A DNA stretch of 64,000 nt, from assembly GCF_002939305.1 (NCBI RefSeq), contig NZ_MVDI01000001.1:124001-188000 (forward strand), given 5' to 3'. Below the pieces are notes generated by a model, which was not told the origin of the DNA, did not search any database, and saw nothing but the letters and a program-made list of their open reading frames with translations. Both the position numbers and the translations under genes were made by a program. Shown here one piece after another: positions 27,857 to 37,283 of the stretch. The DNA comes from Chroococcidiopsis sp. TS-821 (lineage in GTDB: Bacteria; Cyanobacteriota; Cyanobacteriia; Cyanobacteriales; Chroococcidiopsidaceae). How positions within the stretch are numbered: the first letter of the stretch is position 1; the number at the start of each line of letters is the position of its first letter.

Positions 27857-28474
27857 CTAGTTGCCACAATCTATACGCGTTGCGCCGAGGTACTTCGTCA
27901 GGTAAGGCGAGAAAACCTCATAGATGAGCGTTAGCGGCTGTCCGTGATGCCAAAATAGGTAATGGCGACCCCAAAATGGACCCGACTCAGAAAAAGCCGA
28001 CTCTAAAGCTTCTGAGTGACCGTAGTAAAGCCCTTGGACATCGCGATACAATTCGGTACGCAAGCGAGTTAAACTAGCCCAGATGGGTAGATTGCGGTTT
28101 TGTAAGTACTCATCTACGTGACTTGCTTCCCACCAAGAAGTCGCATACGCGAGTCTTTGTCCCGAAGCAGTCCGCAGCCAAACTTGACGCCGCAAACGAG
28201 GTCCAGGAACAGCTTGAATTTGCGCTGGCGCGCCATCCAAGTTCATGCCGATCGCAGACATATCGATTACGTCAACTTCAGTCGGTTCCCCTGTCAACAG
28301 TTGCAGGTGTCTTGTCGGAGAACCATCCCCCAACAACAGCAACTGCCAAGCAGGCGCTAGCTGAGTATGTGGTAAGCCTTGCTGTACAAATTCTTCTCCT
28401 CCTTGCCACAGTGGTGTTAGACGGTGCCAAGTTGTCGCTCTTACGTTGTCGGCTGATCTATAAGTTGCAGTCAA
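27857..28474 (-). CDS. Chorismate lyase-like protein (4-hydroxybenzoate for plastoquinone)
   Basis: 205 residues of the cyanobacterial UbiC-like (DUF98) family. Visible landmarks are TRHLQLLTGEPTEVDVIDMS, RLRRQVWLRTASGQRLAYATSWW and a C-terminal GRHYLFWHHGQPLTLIYEVFSP. It releases pyruvate from chorismate to give 4-hydroxybenzoate, the head-group precursor of plastoquinone in cyanobacteria. It is convergent with purF and divergent from rpsP. Confidence 0.88.
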   Translation of the reverse strand: MTATYRSADNVRATTWHRLTPLWQGGEEFVQQGLPHTQLAPAWQLLLLGDGSPTRHLQLLTGEPTEVDVIDMSAIGMNLDGAPAQIQAVPGPRLRRQVWLRTASGQRLAYATSWWEASHVDEYLQNRNLPIWASLTRLRTELYRDVQGLYYGHSEALESAFSESGPFWGRHYLFWHHGQPLTLIYEVFSPYLTKYLGATRIDCGN

Positions 28475-28699
28475 TGTTTTTTACAAAACTTCATACCTTA
28501 TGCATCAGATTATAAACAATTCTGCTGCGCTATCGATAGGGATCAAAGGTCAGAGGTCAGAGATAAGGCACTACCTAACCCCGATCGCGATCATTTGCTT
28601 GAAGCTAAAGCTGAGGAAGTGGTATTATAATTTATTCAGTCAATCACAAAGTACAAACTGGTAGCTGATTTCTAGGAACAGGAGAAATTAATTTCTAAC

Positions 28700-28960
28700 A
28701 TGATCAAACTGCGATTAAAGAGATTCGGTAAAAAACGGGAAGCGAGTTACCGGATTGTTGTCATTAACAGCCGCTCTCGTCGTGACGGTCGCCCCTTAGA
28801 AGAATTGGGATTTTATAATCCAAGAACTGATGAAACACGGTTGGATGTTCCAGGAATCGTGAGAAGACTTCAACAGGGTGCTCAACCCACCGATACCGTG
28901 CGTCGCATCCTTGAAAAAGCAAATGTCTTTGAACAAGTCAGTGCCTCAGCAAACCAGTAG
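28700..28960 (+). CDS. rpsP: 30S ribosomal protein S16
   Basis: 86 residues beginning [25 protein letters not shown], followed by [12 protein letters not shown]; classic S16 throughout. It is preceded by GGAGAAA. The KH-domain gene overlaps its 3' end, the usual cyanobacterial rpsP-khpA arrangement. Confidence 0.98.
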   Translation: MIKLRLKRFGKKREASYRIVVINSRSRRDGRPLEELGFYNPRTDETRLDVPGIVRRLQQGAQPTDTVRRILEKANVFEQVSASANQ

Positions 28961-29330
28961 CCCCCAATATACTGAATTAGTCAAATTTCTAATTCAGCCA
29001 TTTTTAGAAAATCCCAATTCCTTAAGCGTAGACTGTGAAGTGTCTCGTAGTACCAAGAAAGTTTGGATACGCGTAGCTTTTGAAGGTGATGATAAAGGTA
29101 GAGTTTACGGTCGAGGCGGGCGGAATATTCAGGCAATTAGAACTGTAATTGCAGCAGCAGGGGCAATAGCAGAGCAATCAGTTTACCTAGATATCTATGG
29201 TGGAGAAGCTCAAGAACGGGATGAACCAACTGTTGTAACTAGAGAACGAGTCGACGTGACCTCATCTTTAGAAAAGCGCAAAACAACTAAGCCTAACGTT
29301 AGACAGCGATCGCGATCGAGCGTTAATTGA
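28941..29330 (+). CDS. khpA: KH-domain RNA-binding protein (KhpA/YlqC family)
   Basis: 129 residues from the GTG at 28941, which gives [21 protein letters not shown] and overlaps the rpsP stop by 20 bp; an ATG at 28923 is an alternative. The single KH domain has the GxxG loop [11 protein letters not shown] at about residue 55. A basic tail ([16 protein letters not shown]) extends beyond the 75-80 residues of most KhpA proteins. It is likely an RNA chaperone, translationally coupled to rpsP. Confidence 0.85.
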   Translation: MPQQTSSPQYTELVKFLIQPFLENPNSLSVDCEVSRSTKKVWIRVAFEGDDKGRVYGRGGRNIQAIRTVIAAAGAIAEQSVYLDIYGGEAQERDEPTVVTRERVDVTSSLEKRKTTKPNVRQRSRSSVN

Positions 29331-29426
29331 TGACAGCAGCACGAAGTTACAAGTTAGGGGTTGGTTCAGTTGCTAGAACTAACCCCTGAAATTTAATCAT
29401 TAAATCTTAATTAAGAATCAAATTTT

Positions 29427-30380
29427 ATGGCAGAGGCATCAACGATTCAGCTGCCGAGTAGAGAAAGTGCGATCGCGCTTTCTGGAGAGCATGAAGAAAA
29501 CTTAAAAACTCTATCGCGACAAACTGGCGCAAATATTGTACTGCGCGGGCAAGAGCTCCATATTTCAGGAACTGAAAAGCAAATCGAACTCGCGCAAAAA
29601 CTCGTGCGATCGCTATCGGATCTGTGGCTCAAAGGTAACAGTATTGCGGTCGCCGATATTCTCACCGCCCGTCAAGCCTTAGATACGCACCGCGAAAACG
29701 ATCTGCAAGACTTACAGCGCAGTGTTCTAGCACGAACCCGTCAAGGCGAAGAAATTCGAGCGAAGACATTTAAACAGCGTCAGTACGTCCAAGCAATCTA
29801 TAAAAATGACTTGACTTTTTGCACAGGACCTGCTGGTACAGGCAAAACCTTTCTTGCCGTTGTGATTGCGGCGCAAGCACTTTTAGCGAATCAGTACGAA
29901 AGGCTCATTCTCACGCGCCCAGCCGTTGAAGCAGGCGAAAAACTCGGCTTTTTACCAGGAGACTTGCAGCAAAAAGTCAATCCTTTCCTGCGCCCGCTTT
30001 ACGATGCGTTGCATGAATTCATCGACCCTGAAAAAATGCCCAGCTTGATGGAACGCGGCGTGATTGAAGTTGCTCCTTTAGCTTACATGCGCGGGCGTAC
30101 CTTAAATAAAGCTTTTGTGATTGTTGACGAAGCTCAAAATACGACACCAGCGCAGATGAAAATGGTGCTAACGCGCCTTGGTTTTCGTTCGCGTATGGTC
30201 GTAACTGGAGATATGACGCAAACTGACTTACCTGGACACCAAGAATCAGGACTAGCCGTTGCGCTCAATATCTTACGCCATGTTGAAGGTATTGGCTTCT
30301 GCGAATTTTCGCAAAAAGACGTTGTGCGCCATCCTCTCGTTCAAAGAATCGTCGAAGCTTACGAACAATACGAAAAATAA
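29427..30380 (+). CDS. phoH: PhoH-family ATPase
   Basis: 317 residues with an N-terminal KH-like region (about 20-70) and the PhoH ATPase domain: Walker A GPAGTGKT (about 140), AVEAGEKLGFLPGD, Walker B AFVIVDEAQNTTP and the sensor region VVTGDMTQTDLP. PhoH-like proteins are linked to RNA metabolism and ribosome biogenesis. It follows khpA by 96 bp, consistent with an RNA-related operon. Confidence 0.93.
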   Translation: MAEASTIQLPSRESAIALSGEHEENLKTLSRQTGANIVLRGQELHISGTEKQIELAQKLVRSLSDLWLKGNSIAVADILTARQALDTHRENDLQDLQRSVLARTRQGEEIRAKTFKQRQYVQAIYKNDLTFCTGPAGTGKTFLAVVIAAQALLANQYERLILTRPAVEAGEKLGFLPGDLQQKVNPFLRPLYDALHEFIDPEKMPSLMERGVIEVAPLAYMRGRTLNKAFVIVDEAQNTTPAQMKMVLTRLGFRSRMVVTGDMTQTDLPGHQESGLAVALNILRHVEGIGFCEFSQKDVVRHPLVQRIVEAYEQYEK

Positions 30381-30416
30381 GTCCCTATTACCAGTTACCC
30401 ATTACCAATTACCGAT
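30381..30416. repeat. TTACCAGTTACCCATTACCAATTACC repeat
   Basis: Tandem ATTACC/GTTACC units fill the 41-bp gap between phoH and the next gene, right up to its start region. Confidence 0.75.
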
Positions 30417-30421
30417 CTCTT

Positions 30422-30829
30422 ATGAGTGCGACATTAAAAGAATTTCTGGAAGCTTGTGAGTCCTTATCTACCCTGCGCTTGATTGTAACGAGTAGTGCAG
30501 CGGTTTTAGAAGTGCGTGGCAAACTGGAGAAGATATTTTATGCCGAGTTGCCGAAGGGCAAATATGCGAATATGCACGCCGAGGGTTTTGAGTTTCATCT
30601 CAATATGGATGAAATTCAGCAAGTGAAGTTTGAAACGGGTGAAGCGAAACGCGGTAATTTTACAACGTACGCTATTCGATTTTTGGATAAAGAGGGAAAA
30701 CCGGCGCTGAGTGCGTTTTTGCAATGGGGTAAACCTGGAGAGTATGAACCAGGACAAGTTGAGGCTTGGCAAGCTTTGCGCGCGCAATACGGGGAAGTTT
30801 GGGAACCGGCTTTGGTGGATAGTTTGTAG
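30422..30829 (+). CDS. HutX/ChuX-like heme-utilisation-fold protein
   Basis: 135 residues with HAEGFEFHLNMDEIQQVKF and TYAIRFLDKEGKPALSAFLQWG, which resemble the half-domain of the ChuX/HutX/HemS heme-binding family. There is no transport operon around it. Small stand-alone versions of this domain occur in cyanobacteria. Heme or biliverdin handling is a family-based guess; no catalytic residue is diagnosed. Confidence 0.6.
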   Translation: MSATLKEFLEACESLSTLRLIVTSSAAVLEVRGKLEKIFYAELPKGKYANMHAEGFEFHLNMDEIQQVKFETGEAKRGNFTTYAIRFLDKEGKPALSAFLQWGKPGEYEPGQVEAWQALRAQYGEVWEPALVDSL

Positions 30830-30896
30830 TAAGAATTGAACCACATTGGCGTCGCCTTCTTGCAGGGTAGACACAAAGAACACAAAGATTAGAGTA

Positions 30897-31685
30897 GTGA
30901 GAGTTTTTTGGGGTTTGTGTCTTGTTATTGCTTTGTTCTTGGGCGGTAGCGAGGCTGTAGCTGGGCAATTAGCTGAACGATTGGCAAGTTTTCCGCATTG
31001 GCATAAACTTGTCGTGCAGGTGGCGCAGGGGGATTTAGTTTATCCTGATTGGATGGCTGGTAGTTGGAACGTGACAAGTACGCTGGTTGATGCGGTTGCA
31101 CCGTTAGCGCCTGAGATTGTGTCTCCTGGGTTTGAGAGTAATCGTCAAACTTTACAGCAGCCAATTAGTTTTCCTGTCCGGTTTGAGGAAAAGAAATTGT
31201 TTCAATCTCGGTCTTTTACTCCAACTACAATACAGTCTGGGGTAGTTGCCGATCGCGCTTTTAATGGGTTGAGTTTGGCAAAAGCTTATTTAGGTGATGC
31301 AGTCATTGCGGTAAAAGTCGATCCTCAGTCTCCGAATCGTCAGATTACTTTACTCAAAGGCGATCGCCAGCTGGTTTCGATTGTCTCAGGTCGCGCTACA
31401 GAAACGCCAGGAGAAAATCAATTTATCACAACTGAAGTATTTCAGCAGTTCTTTCGCACTCAAGATTCGCGTCCTTATTTCAACGAAGTGGAATCGACGA
31501 CTGCTTATCACTATTTTCCCCAATCTCAACCGACAATTACAGCTGACCAGGTGACTGCGGTCTATTTATCTCCCCAAGATCCCGATTACTTTGCGGCGGC
31601 TTCTCGACCTGTCGCGCTGTATCGCTATCGATTAGAATTTACCTCTACTGAAGATCGGGGTTCAAGATCTTCCTCGGAACTCTGA
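30897..31685 (+). CDS. Exported cyanobacterial protein of the DUF6816 type
   Basis: I chose the GTG that gives MRVFWGLCLVIALFLGGSEAV (262 aa), because it starts directly at a signal peptide (cleavage near AVA-GQ); the open frame extends 17 codons upstream. The mature part opens with VYPDWMAGSWNVTSTLVD, a beta-strand motif I associate with DUF6816 proteins of cyanobacteria and plastids, and later has PVRFEEKKLF and TAYHYFPQSQPTIT. Probably periplasmic or thylakoid-lumenal. Function unknown. Confidence 0.72.
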   Translation: MRVFWGLCLVIALFLGGSEAVAGQLAERLASFPHWHKLVVQVAQGDLVYPDWMAGSWNVTSTLVDAVAPLAPEIVSPGFESNRQTLQQPISFPVRFEEKKLFQSRSFTPTTIQSGVVADRAFNGLSLAKAYLGDAVIAVKVDPQSPNRQITLLKGDRQLVSIVSGRATETPGENQFITTEVFQQFFRTQDSRPYFNEVESTTAYHYFPQSQPTITADQVTAVYLSPQDPDYFAAASRPVALYRYRLEFTSTEDRGSRSSSEL

Positions 31686-31761
31686 CCTCTCTTTTTGTAG
31701 TATTTGTATTATGATGTATTACTAGCTGCGATCGCAGCGATGCAGAAATCGGGACAGCAAT

Positions 31762-33579
31762 ATGGCAGATTTGCGCGATATCCTCAATTACTACAAAAAC
31801 TACAGAGCGATCGCAATTTTTAGTATTGCGGCGGCGAGCGTATTTGAAATTATCGATCTGGTTGTGCCGTATGCGATCGGACAAATTTTGAATGTCCTAT
31901 CGAATCAACCTGTAGACGGGATAGTACAAAGCATGGTAGTTGCACTATCTCAGCTAACGCGATCGCCTGTCAATCGATCGTTTTCGCTGGCGGTTCTACT
32001 AGGTTTAGTGTTCGTAGTGACTGTGATTCGCGCACCACTACAAGTTTGGTTAAGCTGGTGGTTTCACTGGGATATTGCTTTACGTACCCGTCGCGATCAC
32101 GCGCAAAAAACGCTAGAGAAAATCCTCACGCTACCACTAGAATTTTATGACGAAAATAATCCTGGGCGAATTGCAGGACGCGTCGCGCGAGGACTCGAAA
32201 ACCATACTTGGACTTATCCAGAAATTGCCGGACAATTAATTCCGAAGTTGTTCCGCGTTTTGGGAATATTCCTGATTATTTGGTTTATTGAGTGGCGGAT
32301 TGCGTTGTTGTTTCTTGTCTCTTTCATATTCATTCTCAGCTTTAGTCTCAAAGACTTAAAGCGGTTGATGGATCAAGAACGACGGTTAGATAAGTATATG
32401 GAAAATACGCAAAGCCGCACGTCAGAGATTATTACCAATATCAAAACCGTCAAAGCTTTTGCAACTGAAGCTGTTGAGTTAAAACGCCAACGACAACGCT
32501 TAGATCGCGAACTACGCGTCGTCATTTATCGCATTCACTTGGGTTACATCAAGTTATCGACTTGGCAAAGAACTGTCGTTCAGTTTTGTGTTTTTGGTGT
32601 ATTAGGTTTAGCACTTGCAGCTACCTTGGGCGGACAAATCTCGCTGGGACACTTTGTTACAACCTTAACGATTTCTAGCATGGCATATGCTGAACTTGAA
32701 CCAATCAGCACCTTAGCAGAGATTTTTGCGCGTCGTTATGCGTCGATGCTGCGCTTTCATGAATTTATGCAGCAACCCACTGGCAAAGATGCGGCAAGTT
32801 TAGTGAATACATCCGCAAATACCGCGATGTATGACTTTACAGGTAAAGTTGAGTTTTCTCGCGTATCTTTTGGTTACGACCCGAATCGTCCGGTTTTAAA
32901 GGATATTAATTTATTAATCGAACCGTATCAAACTGTCGCACTTGTCGGGCGATCGGGTTCGGGTAAATCGACTTTGGTGAAGCTACTGTTTCGCTATTTT
33001 GAACCGAATCAAGGTCAAATTCTCATCGACGGTCAAGATATTCGCGATTTAGACATTGCTGGATATCGTCGCCGCTTGGCGATTGTGCATCAAGAAGTTG
33101 ATGTTTTTAATGGCACTTTGCTTGATAATTTGACCTATGGTAATCCGCACGTGAGTTTTGCACAAGTTGAGGAAGCTTGCCGCATTGCCAGGTTAGATGA
33201 AGTGATTCAACAAATGCCGCAAGGGTACAATACCGTAGTTGGTGAAAGAGGCTTGCGGTTATCTGGCGGACAAAGACAAAGACTCGGAATCGCGCGATCG
33301 CTGTTAGTCGATCCTGATGTTTTGATCTTTGATGAAGCAACGTCAAGTCTTGATTACGAATCGGAACGTTCGATTCAACTTGCTATGCGCTCAATTTTAG
33401 GGACGCGGACTACGATCGTCATTGCGCACCGTCTCAGTACTGTCCGCGAAGCTGATAAAATTGTCGTTCTCGACCAAGGTAGAATCGTCGAAGTCGGAAG
33501 TCATGATGAATTACTTCGCCAACAAGGTATTTACCGCCGTCTACACTCACTACAAGAAACGGGAGAACTTTTGAACTAA
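31762..33579 (+). CDS. ABC exporter, transmembrane domain fused to ATPase (MsbA-like)
   Basis: 605 residues. Six membrane helices (about 15-310) are followed by an ATPase with Walker A GRSGSGKST (about 397), signature LSGGQRQR, Walker B VLIFDEATSSLD and H-loop IAHRLS. It works as a homodimer exporting lipids, drugs or peptides; substrate unknown. A monocistronic unit just upstream of two tRNA genes. Confidence 0.92.
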   Translation: MADLRDILNYYKNYRAIAIFSIAAASVFEIIDLVVPYAIGQILNVLSNQPVDGIVQSMVVALSQLTRSPVNRSFSLAVLLGLVFVVTVIRAPLQVWLSWWFHWDIALRTRRDHAQKTLEKILTLPLEFYDENNPGRIAGRVARGLENHTWTYPEIAGQLIPKLFRVLGIFLIIWFIEWRIALLFLVSFIFILSFSLKDLKRLMDQERRLDKYMENTQSRTSEIITNIKTVKAFATEAVELKRQRQRLDRELRVVIYRIHLGYIKLSTWQRTVVQFCVFGVLGLALAATLGGQISLGHFVTTLTISSMAYAELEPISTLAEIFARRYASMLRFHEFMQQPTGKDAASLVNTSANTAMYDFTGKVEFSRVSFGYDPNRPVLKDINLLIEPYQTVALVGRSGSGKSTLVKLLFRYFEPNQGQILIDGQDIRDLDIAGYRRRLAIVHQEVDVFNGTLLDNLTYGNPHVSFAQVEEACRIARLDEVIQQMPQGYNTVVGERGLRLSGGQRQRLGIARSLLVDPDVLIFDEATSSLDYESERSIQLAMRSILGTRTTIVIAHRLSTVREADKIVVLDQGRIVEVGSHDELLRQQGIYRRLHSLQETGELLN

Positions 33580-33737
33580 GTCACTGCGTTTAGAAGTACT
33601 ACTTTTTTAGGTAATGGGTTTTCTTTCAAGTTACCAATGACTCATCACTAAACATTTCACTGTGAAAGCAAATAATTGTCAAACACTACTTCCACTTTTC
33701 CAAAGCTTGCGCTATTATAATAAATCGTGGATAAAAA

Positions 33738-33820
33738 GGGTCGATGCCCGAGTGGTTAATGGGGGCGGACTGTAAATCCGCTGGTTTATACCTACGCTGG
33801 TTCAAATCCAGCTCGGCCCA
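33738..33820 (+). tRNA. tRNA-Tyr (GTA anticodon)
   Basis: The 83-nt class II tRNA has acceptor arm GGGTCGA pairing with TCGGCCC. The anticodon stem GCGGA/TCCGC encloses loop CTGTAAA with anticodon GTA. There is a long variable arm and a TTCAAAT T-loop. The discriminator is A; a complete CCA is not encoded. tRNA-Thr follows after 11 bp. Confidence 0.96.
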
Positions 33821-33831
33821 CCTCAATTTTT

Positions 33832-33903
33832 GCCCGTGTAGCTCAGTGGTAGAGCACACCCTTGGTAAGGGTGAGGTCACGAGTTCAATCCTCGTCACGG
33901 GCT
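33832..33903 (+). tRNA. tRNA-Thr (GGT anticodon)
   Basis: The 72-nt class I tRNA has acceptor GCCCGTG/CACGGGC, a D-arm with AGCTCAGTGGTAGAGC, anticodon stem CCCTT/AAGGG region with GGT, and T-loop TTCAATC. CCA is not encoded. Tyr-Thr pairs are a common bacterial arrangement. Confidence 0.96.
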
Positions 33904-33944
33904 TTAGTTAGCATGATAGAAGCATTGAATCAAACTTCATCTCC

Positions 33945-34934
33945 ATGCGTTTATTAATTGTTTTGGCAATCTTTTCTGTTTTATTGATAGCAGCGATCGC
34001 ATACCTACTTACCGCTCGTCGCTATCAATCGTCTGAGTCGGTTGCTAACTCGTACGACCAATGGACGGAAGACGGAATTTTAGAGTTTTATTGGGGCGAA
34101 CACATTCACTTAGGGCATTATGGTTCGCCACCGCGACGCAAGGATTTTCTCGTTGCGAAATCTGACTTTGTTCATGAAATGGTACGCTGGGGCGGGTTAG
34201 ACAAGTTTCCCCCTGGTACGACTGTCTTAGACGTTGGCTGTGGAATTGGCGGAAGCAGCCGCATTTTGGCACGAGATTACGGATTTGCGGTCACTGGAAT
34301 TACGATTAGCCCTCAACAAGTACTCCGCGCCAAGCAACTTACGCCCGCAGAACTGAATGTGCAATTTCAGGTAGATGATGCGATGGCGATGTCGTTTCCT
34401 GATGCGAGTTTTGATGTTGTTTGGTCAATTGAGGCAGGTCCGCATATGCCTGATAAAGCCATCTTTGCTAAAGAATTGATGCGAGTACTCAAGCCAGGGG
34501 GCGTGCTAGTTGTTGCGGATTGGAATCAGCGCGATGCGCGTCAAAAGCCGCTCAATTTTTGGGAAAAACCCGTGATGCGGCAACTTTTAGATCAGTGGTC
34601 GCATCCTGAATTTGCCAGCATTGAAGAATTTGCTGAACTTTTGGCAGCAACGGGATTTGTGGAAGGCGAGGTTGTTACTGCTGATTGGACAGAACCAACG
34701 CTACCATCTTGGCTAGATTCGATTTGGCAAGGTGTGGTTCGACCTGAAGGTTTGGTGCGGTTTGGTTTACCAGGAATCCTCAAGTCGCTGCGCGAAGTTC
34801 CGACTCTACTTCTGATGCGGTTAGCATTTGGCACAGGACTTTGCCGATTTGGAATGTTTCGCGCTGTGCGCAACCATCAGGTGACAGCGAATGAGTTGCA
34901 AGCGGCGGTCGATATGAAGGCAGTTACTCATTAA
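33945..34934 (+). CDS. MPBQ/MSBQ methyltransferase (tocopherol and plastoquinone synthesis)
   Basis: 329 residues. An N-terminal membrane anchor (LLIVLAIFSVLLIAAIAYLL) is followed by YDQWTEDGILEFYWGEHIHLGHYG, the SAM-binding VLDVGCGIGGSS, GITISPQQV and a conserved C-terminal FWEKPVMRQLLDQWSHPEFAS. The sequence closely follows the Synechocystis sll0418 type, which methylates 2-methyl-6-phytyl- and solanesyl-benzoquinols. It acts at the membrane and pairs functionally with chorismate lyase and menB in quinone metabolism. Confidence 0.92.
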   Translation: MRLLIVLAIFSVLLIAAIAYLLTARRYQSSESVANSYDQWTEDGILEFYWGEHIHLGHYGSPPRRKDFLVAKSDFVHEMVRWGGLDKFPPGTTVLDVGCGIGGSSRILARDYGFAVTGITISPQQVLRAKQLTPAELNVQFQVDDAMAMSFPDASFDVVWSIEAGPHMPDKAIFAKELMRVLKPGGVLVVADWNQRDARQKPLNFWEKPVMRQLLDQWSHPEFASIEEFAELLAATGFVEGEVVTADWTEPTLPSWLDSIWQGVVRPEGLVRFGLPGILKSLREVPTLLLMRLAFGTGLCRFGMFRAVRNHQVTANELQAAVDMKAVTH

Positions 34935-34981
34935 AATGTGAATGCGATCGCGCTGTAGGGCTGGTAATTGGTCATTGTTGC

Positions 34982-35551
34982 TTACCCATTACTGCCTCCG
35001 ACATATGTTATTGTTGTCCTCATCTTATCGAGTAACATAACGGCGATCGCATCAGGTGTCATGCCATTTAAGCGAACGTTTCCTGGCTTGAGGAGGAGAT
35101 TGGGCGCTTGGGAACAGCGTTTTAAACAGCCGGTTGTTTGAATGACAACGCGATCGCTCAAACCCCGCTCGTGCAATGTCCTTTCTAAATCTGACAACAA
35201 CTTGCTACCACCTTTTTTCAGACAACCTGATTTATAACAAGCAACAATTTTGATTTTATTTTCTACGTTATGACTATTTGATGCTGTCAGCTTGTTAACG
35301 CAGTCGGCTTTCCAACGTAATTCACCTGTTTTGTATTTCAGCTTCTTTTCGCCAAAAACTTCAATCCAGTCGTTGGGTTGTAAACTTAAACCAAGCTGAA
35401 GACGCGACCGTTTTGCTAGTTTAATAGTCAGGTTTCCTGTTGCAATTTCGAGTTGCAAGTATTTAGGTATCCCATATCCATCAGTGATAAAGCCTGAAAA
35501 TTTTCCTTCGAGGCGAAAGGGCGATCGCAGGTCGCGCTGACCGTCACTCAT
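34982..35551 (-). CDS. [2Fe-2S] thioredoxin-like ferredoxin protein at the end of the nifP operon
   Basis: 189 residues. The N-terminal half (LEGKFSGFITDGYGIPKYLQL, IEVFGEKKLKYKTGEL) is an OB-like domain. The C-terminal half is a thioredoxin-like [2Fe-2S] ferredoxin domain with ligand pairs CYKSGC (about 104/109) and GCLKRC (about 142/146), which also matches the C-terminal domain of NAD-linked hydrogenase subunits. It lies 14 bp after nifT, so electron transfer or cluster handling for nitrogenase is inferred. No name recognised. Confidence 0.78.
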   Translation of the reverse strand: MSDGQRDLRSPFRLEGKFSGFITDGYGIPKYLQLEIATGNLTIKLAKRSRLQLGLSLQPNDWIEVFGEKKLKYKTGELRWKADCVNKLTASNSHNVENKIKIVACYKSGCLKKGGSKLLSDLERTLHERGLSDRVVIQTTGCLKRCSQAPNLLLKPGNVRLNGMTPDAIAVMLLDKMRTTITYVGGSNG

Positions 35552-35565
35552 ATGTTCTACTTCCT

Positions 35566-35769
35566 TTAAGCTAGTCTTTTAGCTTCAATCGTCTGTGGTA
35601 ATCGTAAAGGTTCAGGTAAATCTGGAATTGCGAGTTCCCAACCGTTTGCTAAGGTGAAAATTTTACCTTGGTCGCCATCAACTTGATTGACGACTTCTTC
35701 TTCAAGGTCTTTTTTAGCAACATAAACAACTAAATGTCCCGCAGCATTCTGACGTAGCATGACTTTCAT
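35566..35769 (-). CDS. nifT: NifT/FixU protein
   Basis: 67 residues starting MKVMLRQNAAGHLVVYVAKKDLEE, containing FTLANGWELAIPDLPEP; this is the complete NifT family. Its start overlaps the nifZ stop by 4 bp (ATGA type), so the two are translationally coupled. Role in nitrogenase maturation unknown; mutants elsewhere have mild effects. Confidence 0.95.
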   Translation of the reverse strand: MKVMLRQNAAGHLVVYVAKKDLEEEVVNQVDGDQGKIFTLANGWELAIPDLPEPLRLPQTIEAKRLA

Positions 35770-36032
35770 TTGATTTCCTCAACAGCTTCGAGTTCTTTTT
35801 TACGACAACCAACAATGAAACCTTTCTCGATAAAATGCACTGCATAGATATAGGAATTTTGCAAAAACGTACCAATACTGATGACGTAGCCAATTTCTCC
35901 TTTTTTCGCGAGAGTTGCACCAATTTCTTGCCCAGGATAAGTACCATCATTACGGATCAATTTGCGCGTTCTAACTTTTGTACCAATGTCAAACGCTGGA
36001 GGTAAATCAAGTTCTAATTCATCTGATTGCAT
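35766..36032 (-). CDS. nifZ: NifZ, nitrogenase P-cluster maturation factor
   Basis: 88 residues with the NifZ core FDIGTKVRTRKLIRNDGTYPG and GEIGYVISIGTFLQNSYIYAVHF. NifZ helps form the second P-cluster of the MoFe protein. It lies between nifV and nifT, as in other cyanobacteria. The short form lacks the C-terminal extension of proteobacterial NifZ. Confidence 0.95.
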   Translation of the reverse strand: MQSDELELDLPPAFDIGTKVRTRKLIRNDGTYPGQEIGATLAKKGEIGYVISIGTFLQNSYIYAVHFIEKGFIVGCRKKELEAVEEIK

Positions 36033-36085
36033 AGAATCCTATCGTTTTACTTAAAGGTTTGTATTTACAGAAAGCAGACGAGAGA

Positions 36086-37201
36086 TTATTTAGTGCAATG
36101 GTATAAACTCAAAAGTTCTTGCATATCAAGACTGCGCTTATTCTGGATCGACTGTTGTCGTACTGCATCTAAGAGCGATTGAGTTTCATCGAAATTGACA
36201 TTAATTCCTTGTTGCTGTAATAGATTCGCTACTAAGTGTCGCCCTGAGTGCTTACCCGCAACGAAGCGCCTTTCCCAACCGACTTCTTCGGGTGCAAACG
36301 GTTCGTAAGTTACAGGATTTTGCAAAACGCCATGCGCGTGAATACCAGACTCGTGCGCAAACGTATTTTCACCAACGATCGCCTTCCAAGGCGGAACTTT
36401 GCAACCGGATGCAGCTGCTACGAGTCGCGATAGTTCTAATAACCGCGTTGTATCAATTCCTAAGTCAATTCCATGCAGGCGTTTGAGCGCCATCACTACT
36501 TCTTCTAAAGCAGCGTTACCCGCCCTTTCCCCTAATCCATTAACGGTGGTATTTACTGATAAAGCACCAGCTTGCAATCCTGCTAAAGCATTTGCGGTTG
36601 CTAAACCAAAGTCATTGTGCGTGTGCATTTCTACGGGAATCGCTAAATACATCACCAATTGTTTAACTCTGGTGTATGTCGTAAACGGATCGAGAATTCC
36701 TACCGTGTCGCAAAATCGAAATCTTGACGCGCCCCACTCTTGAGCATAAAGCGCGACATCGATAAGGAAGTTTGCATCGGCTCTAGAAGAGTCTTCGCCA
36801 CCCACTGCTACCCAAAGTCCGCGATCGCGCGCAAAGCTCATCGTTTCTTTGAGTTTTTGCAACATCACGCGCCATTGTCCGTGATATTTAGCAGCAATTT
36901 GAACCTCAGAAACAGGAACGGAGATATGTACGCGCTGCAAACCACAATCAATCGAAGCTTGAATATCAAAGATGTTTGCGCGGTTCCAGCCTAAAAGTTG
37001 CGCTTGCAAATTTAAGTTAGAAATTGCGGCGATCGCGCGGGTTTCCACTTCACCCATAGCAGGAATACCGACTTCTAATTCATCGACACCAATTGCGTCT
37101 AAAAATTGGGCGATCGCAACTTTCTCCTCAATATTAAAGGCAACACCTGCTGCTTGTTCTCCATCCCGTAGCGTAGTGTCATTGATCGTAATTCCGCTCA
37201 T
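36086..37201 (-). CDS. nifV: Homocitrate synthase (NifV)
   Basis: 371 residues from the ATG of [16 protein letters not shown]; a GTG start 21 bp upstream is possible. Motifs are [13 protein letters not shown], the metal-binding [32 protein letters not shown] and [13 protein letters not shown]. It makes homocitrate from acetyl-CoA and 2-oxoglutarate for FeMo-co. Sixth gene of the nifP operon by position. Confidence 0.95.
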   Translation of the reverse strand: MSGITINDTTLRDGEQAAGVAFNIEEKVAIAQFLDAIGVDELEVGIPAMGEVETRAIAAISNLNLQAQLLGWNRANIFDIQASIDCGLQRVHISVPVSEVQIAAKYHGQWRVMLQKLKETMSFARDRGLWVAVGGEDSSRADANFLIDVALYAQEWGASRFRFCDTVGILDPFTTYTRVKQLVMYLAIPVEMHTHNDFGLATANALAGLQAGALSVNTTVNGLGERAGNAALEEVVMALKRLHGIDLGIDTTRLLELSRLVAAASGCKVPPWKAIVGENTFAHESGIHAHGVLQNPVTYEPFAPEEVGWERRFVAGKHSGRHLVANLLQQQGINVNFDETQSLLDAVRQQSIQNKRSLDMQELLSLYHCTK

Positions 37202-37283
37202 ATCCACAACACCTTTTGTCACACTTTAGTCTTTTTGAGTTAGTTTTGTTGTTGAGTATGTTGCCCAAAGTCAGGCAAGCAAT

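Noticed and set aside
28118-28515. Plus-strand frames opposite the chorismate lyase gene
   Set aside because: Low-complexity translations of the coding gene's complement, with no homology features.
30506-30968. Overlapping minus-strand frames around 30.5-31 kb
   Set aside because: Shadows of the HutX-like and DUF6816 genes, which have better starts and motifs.
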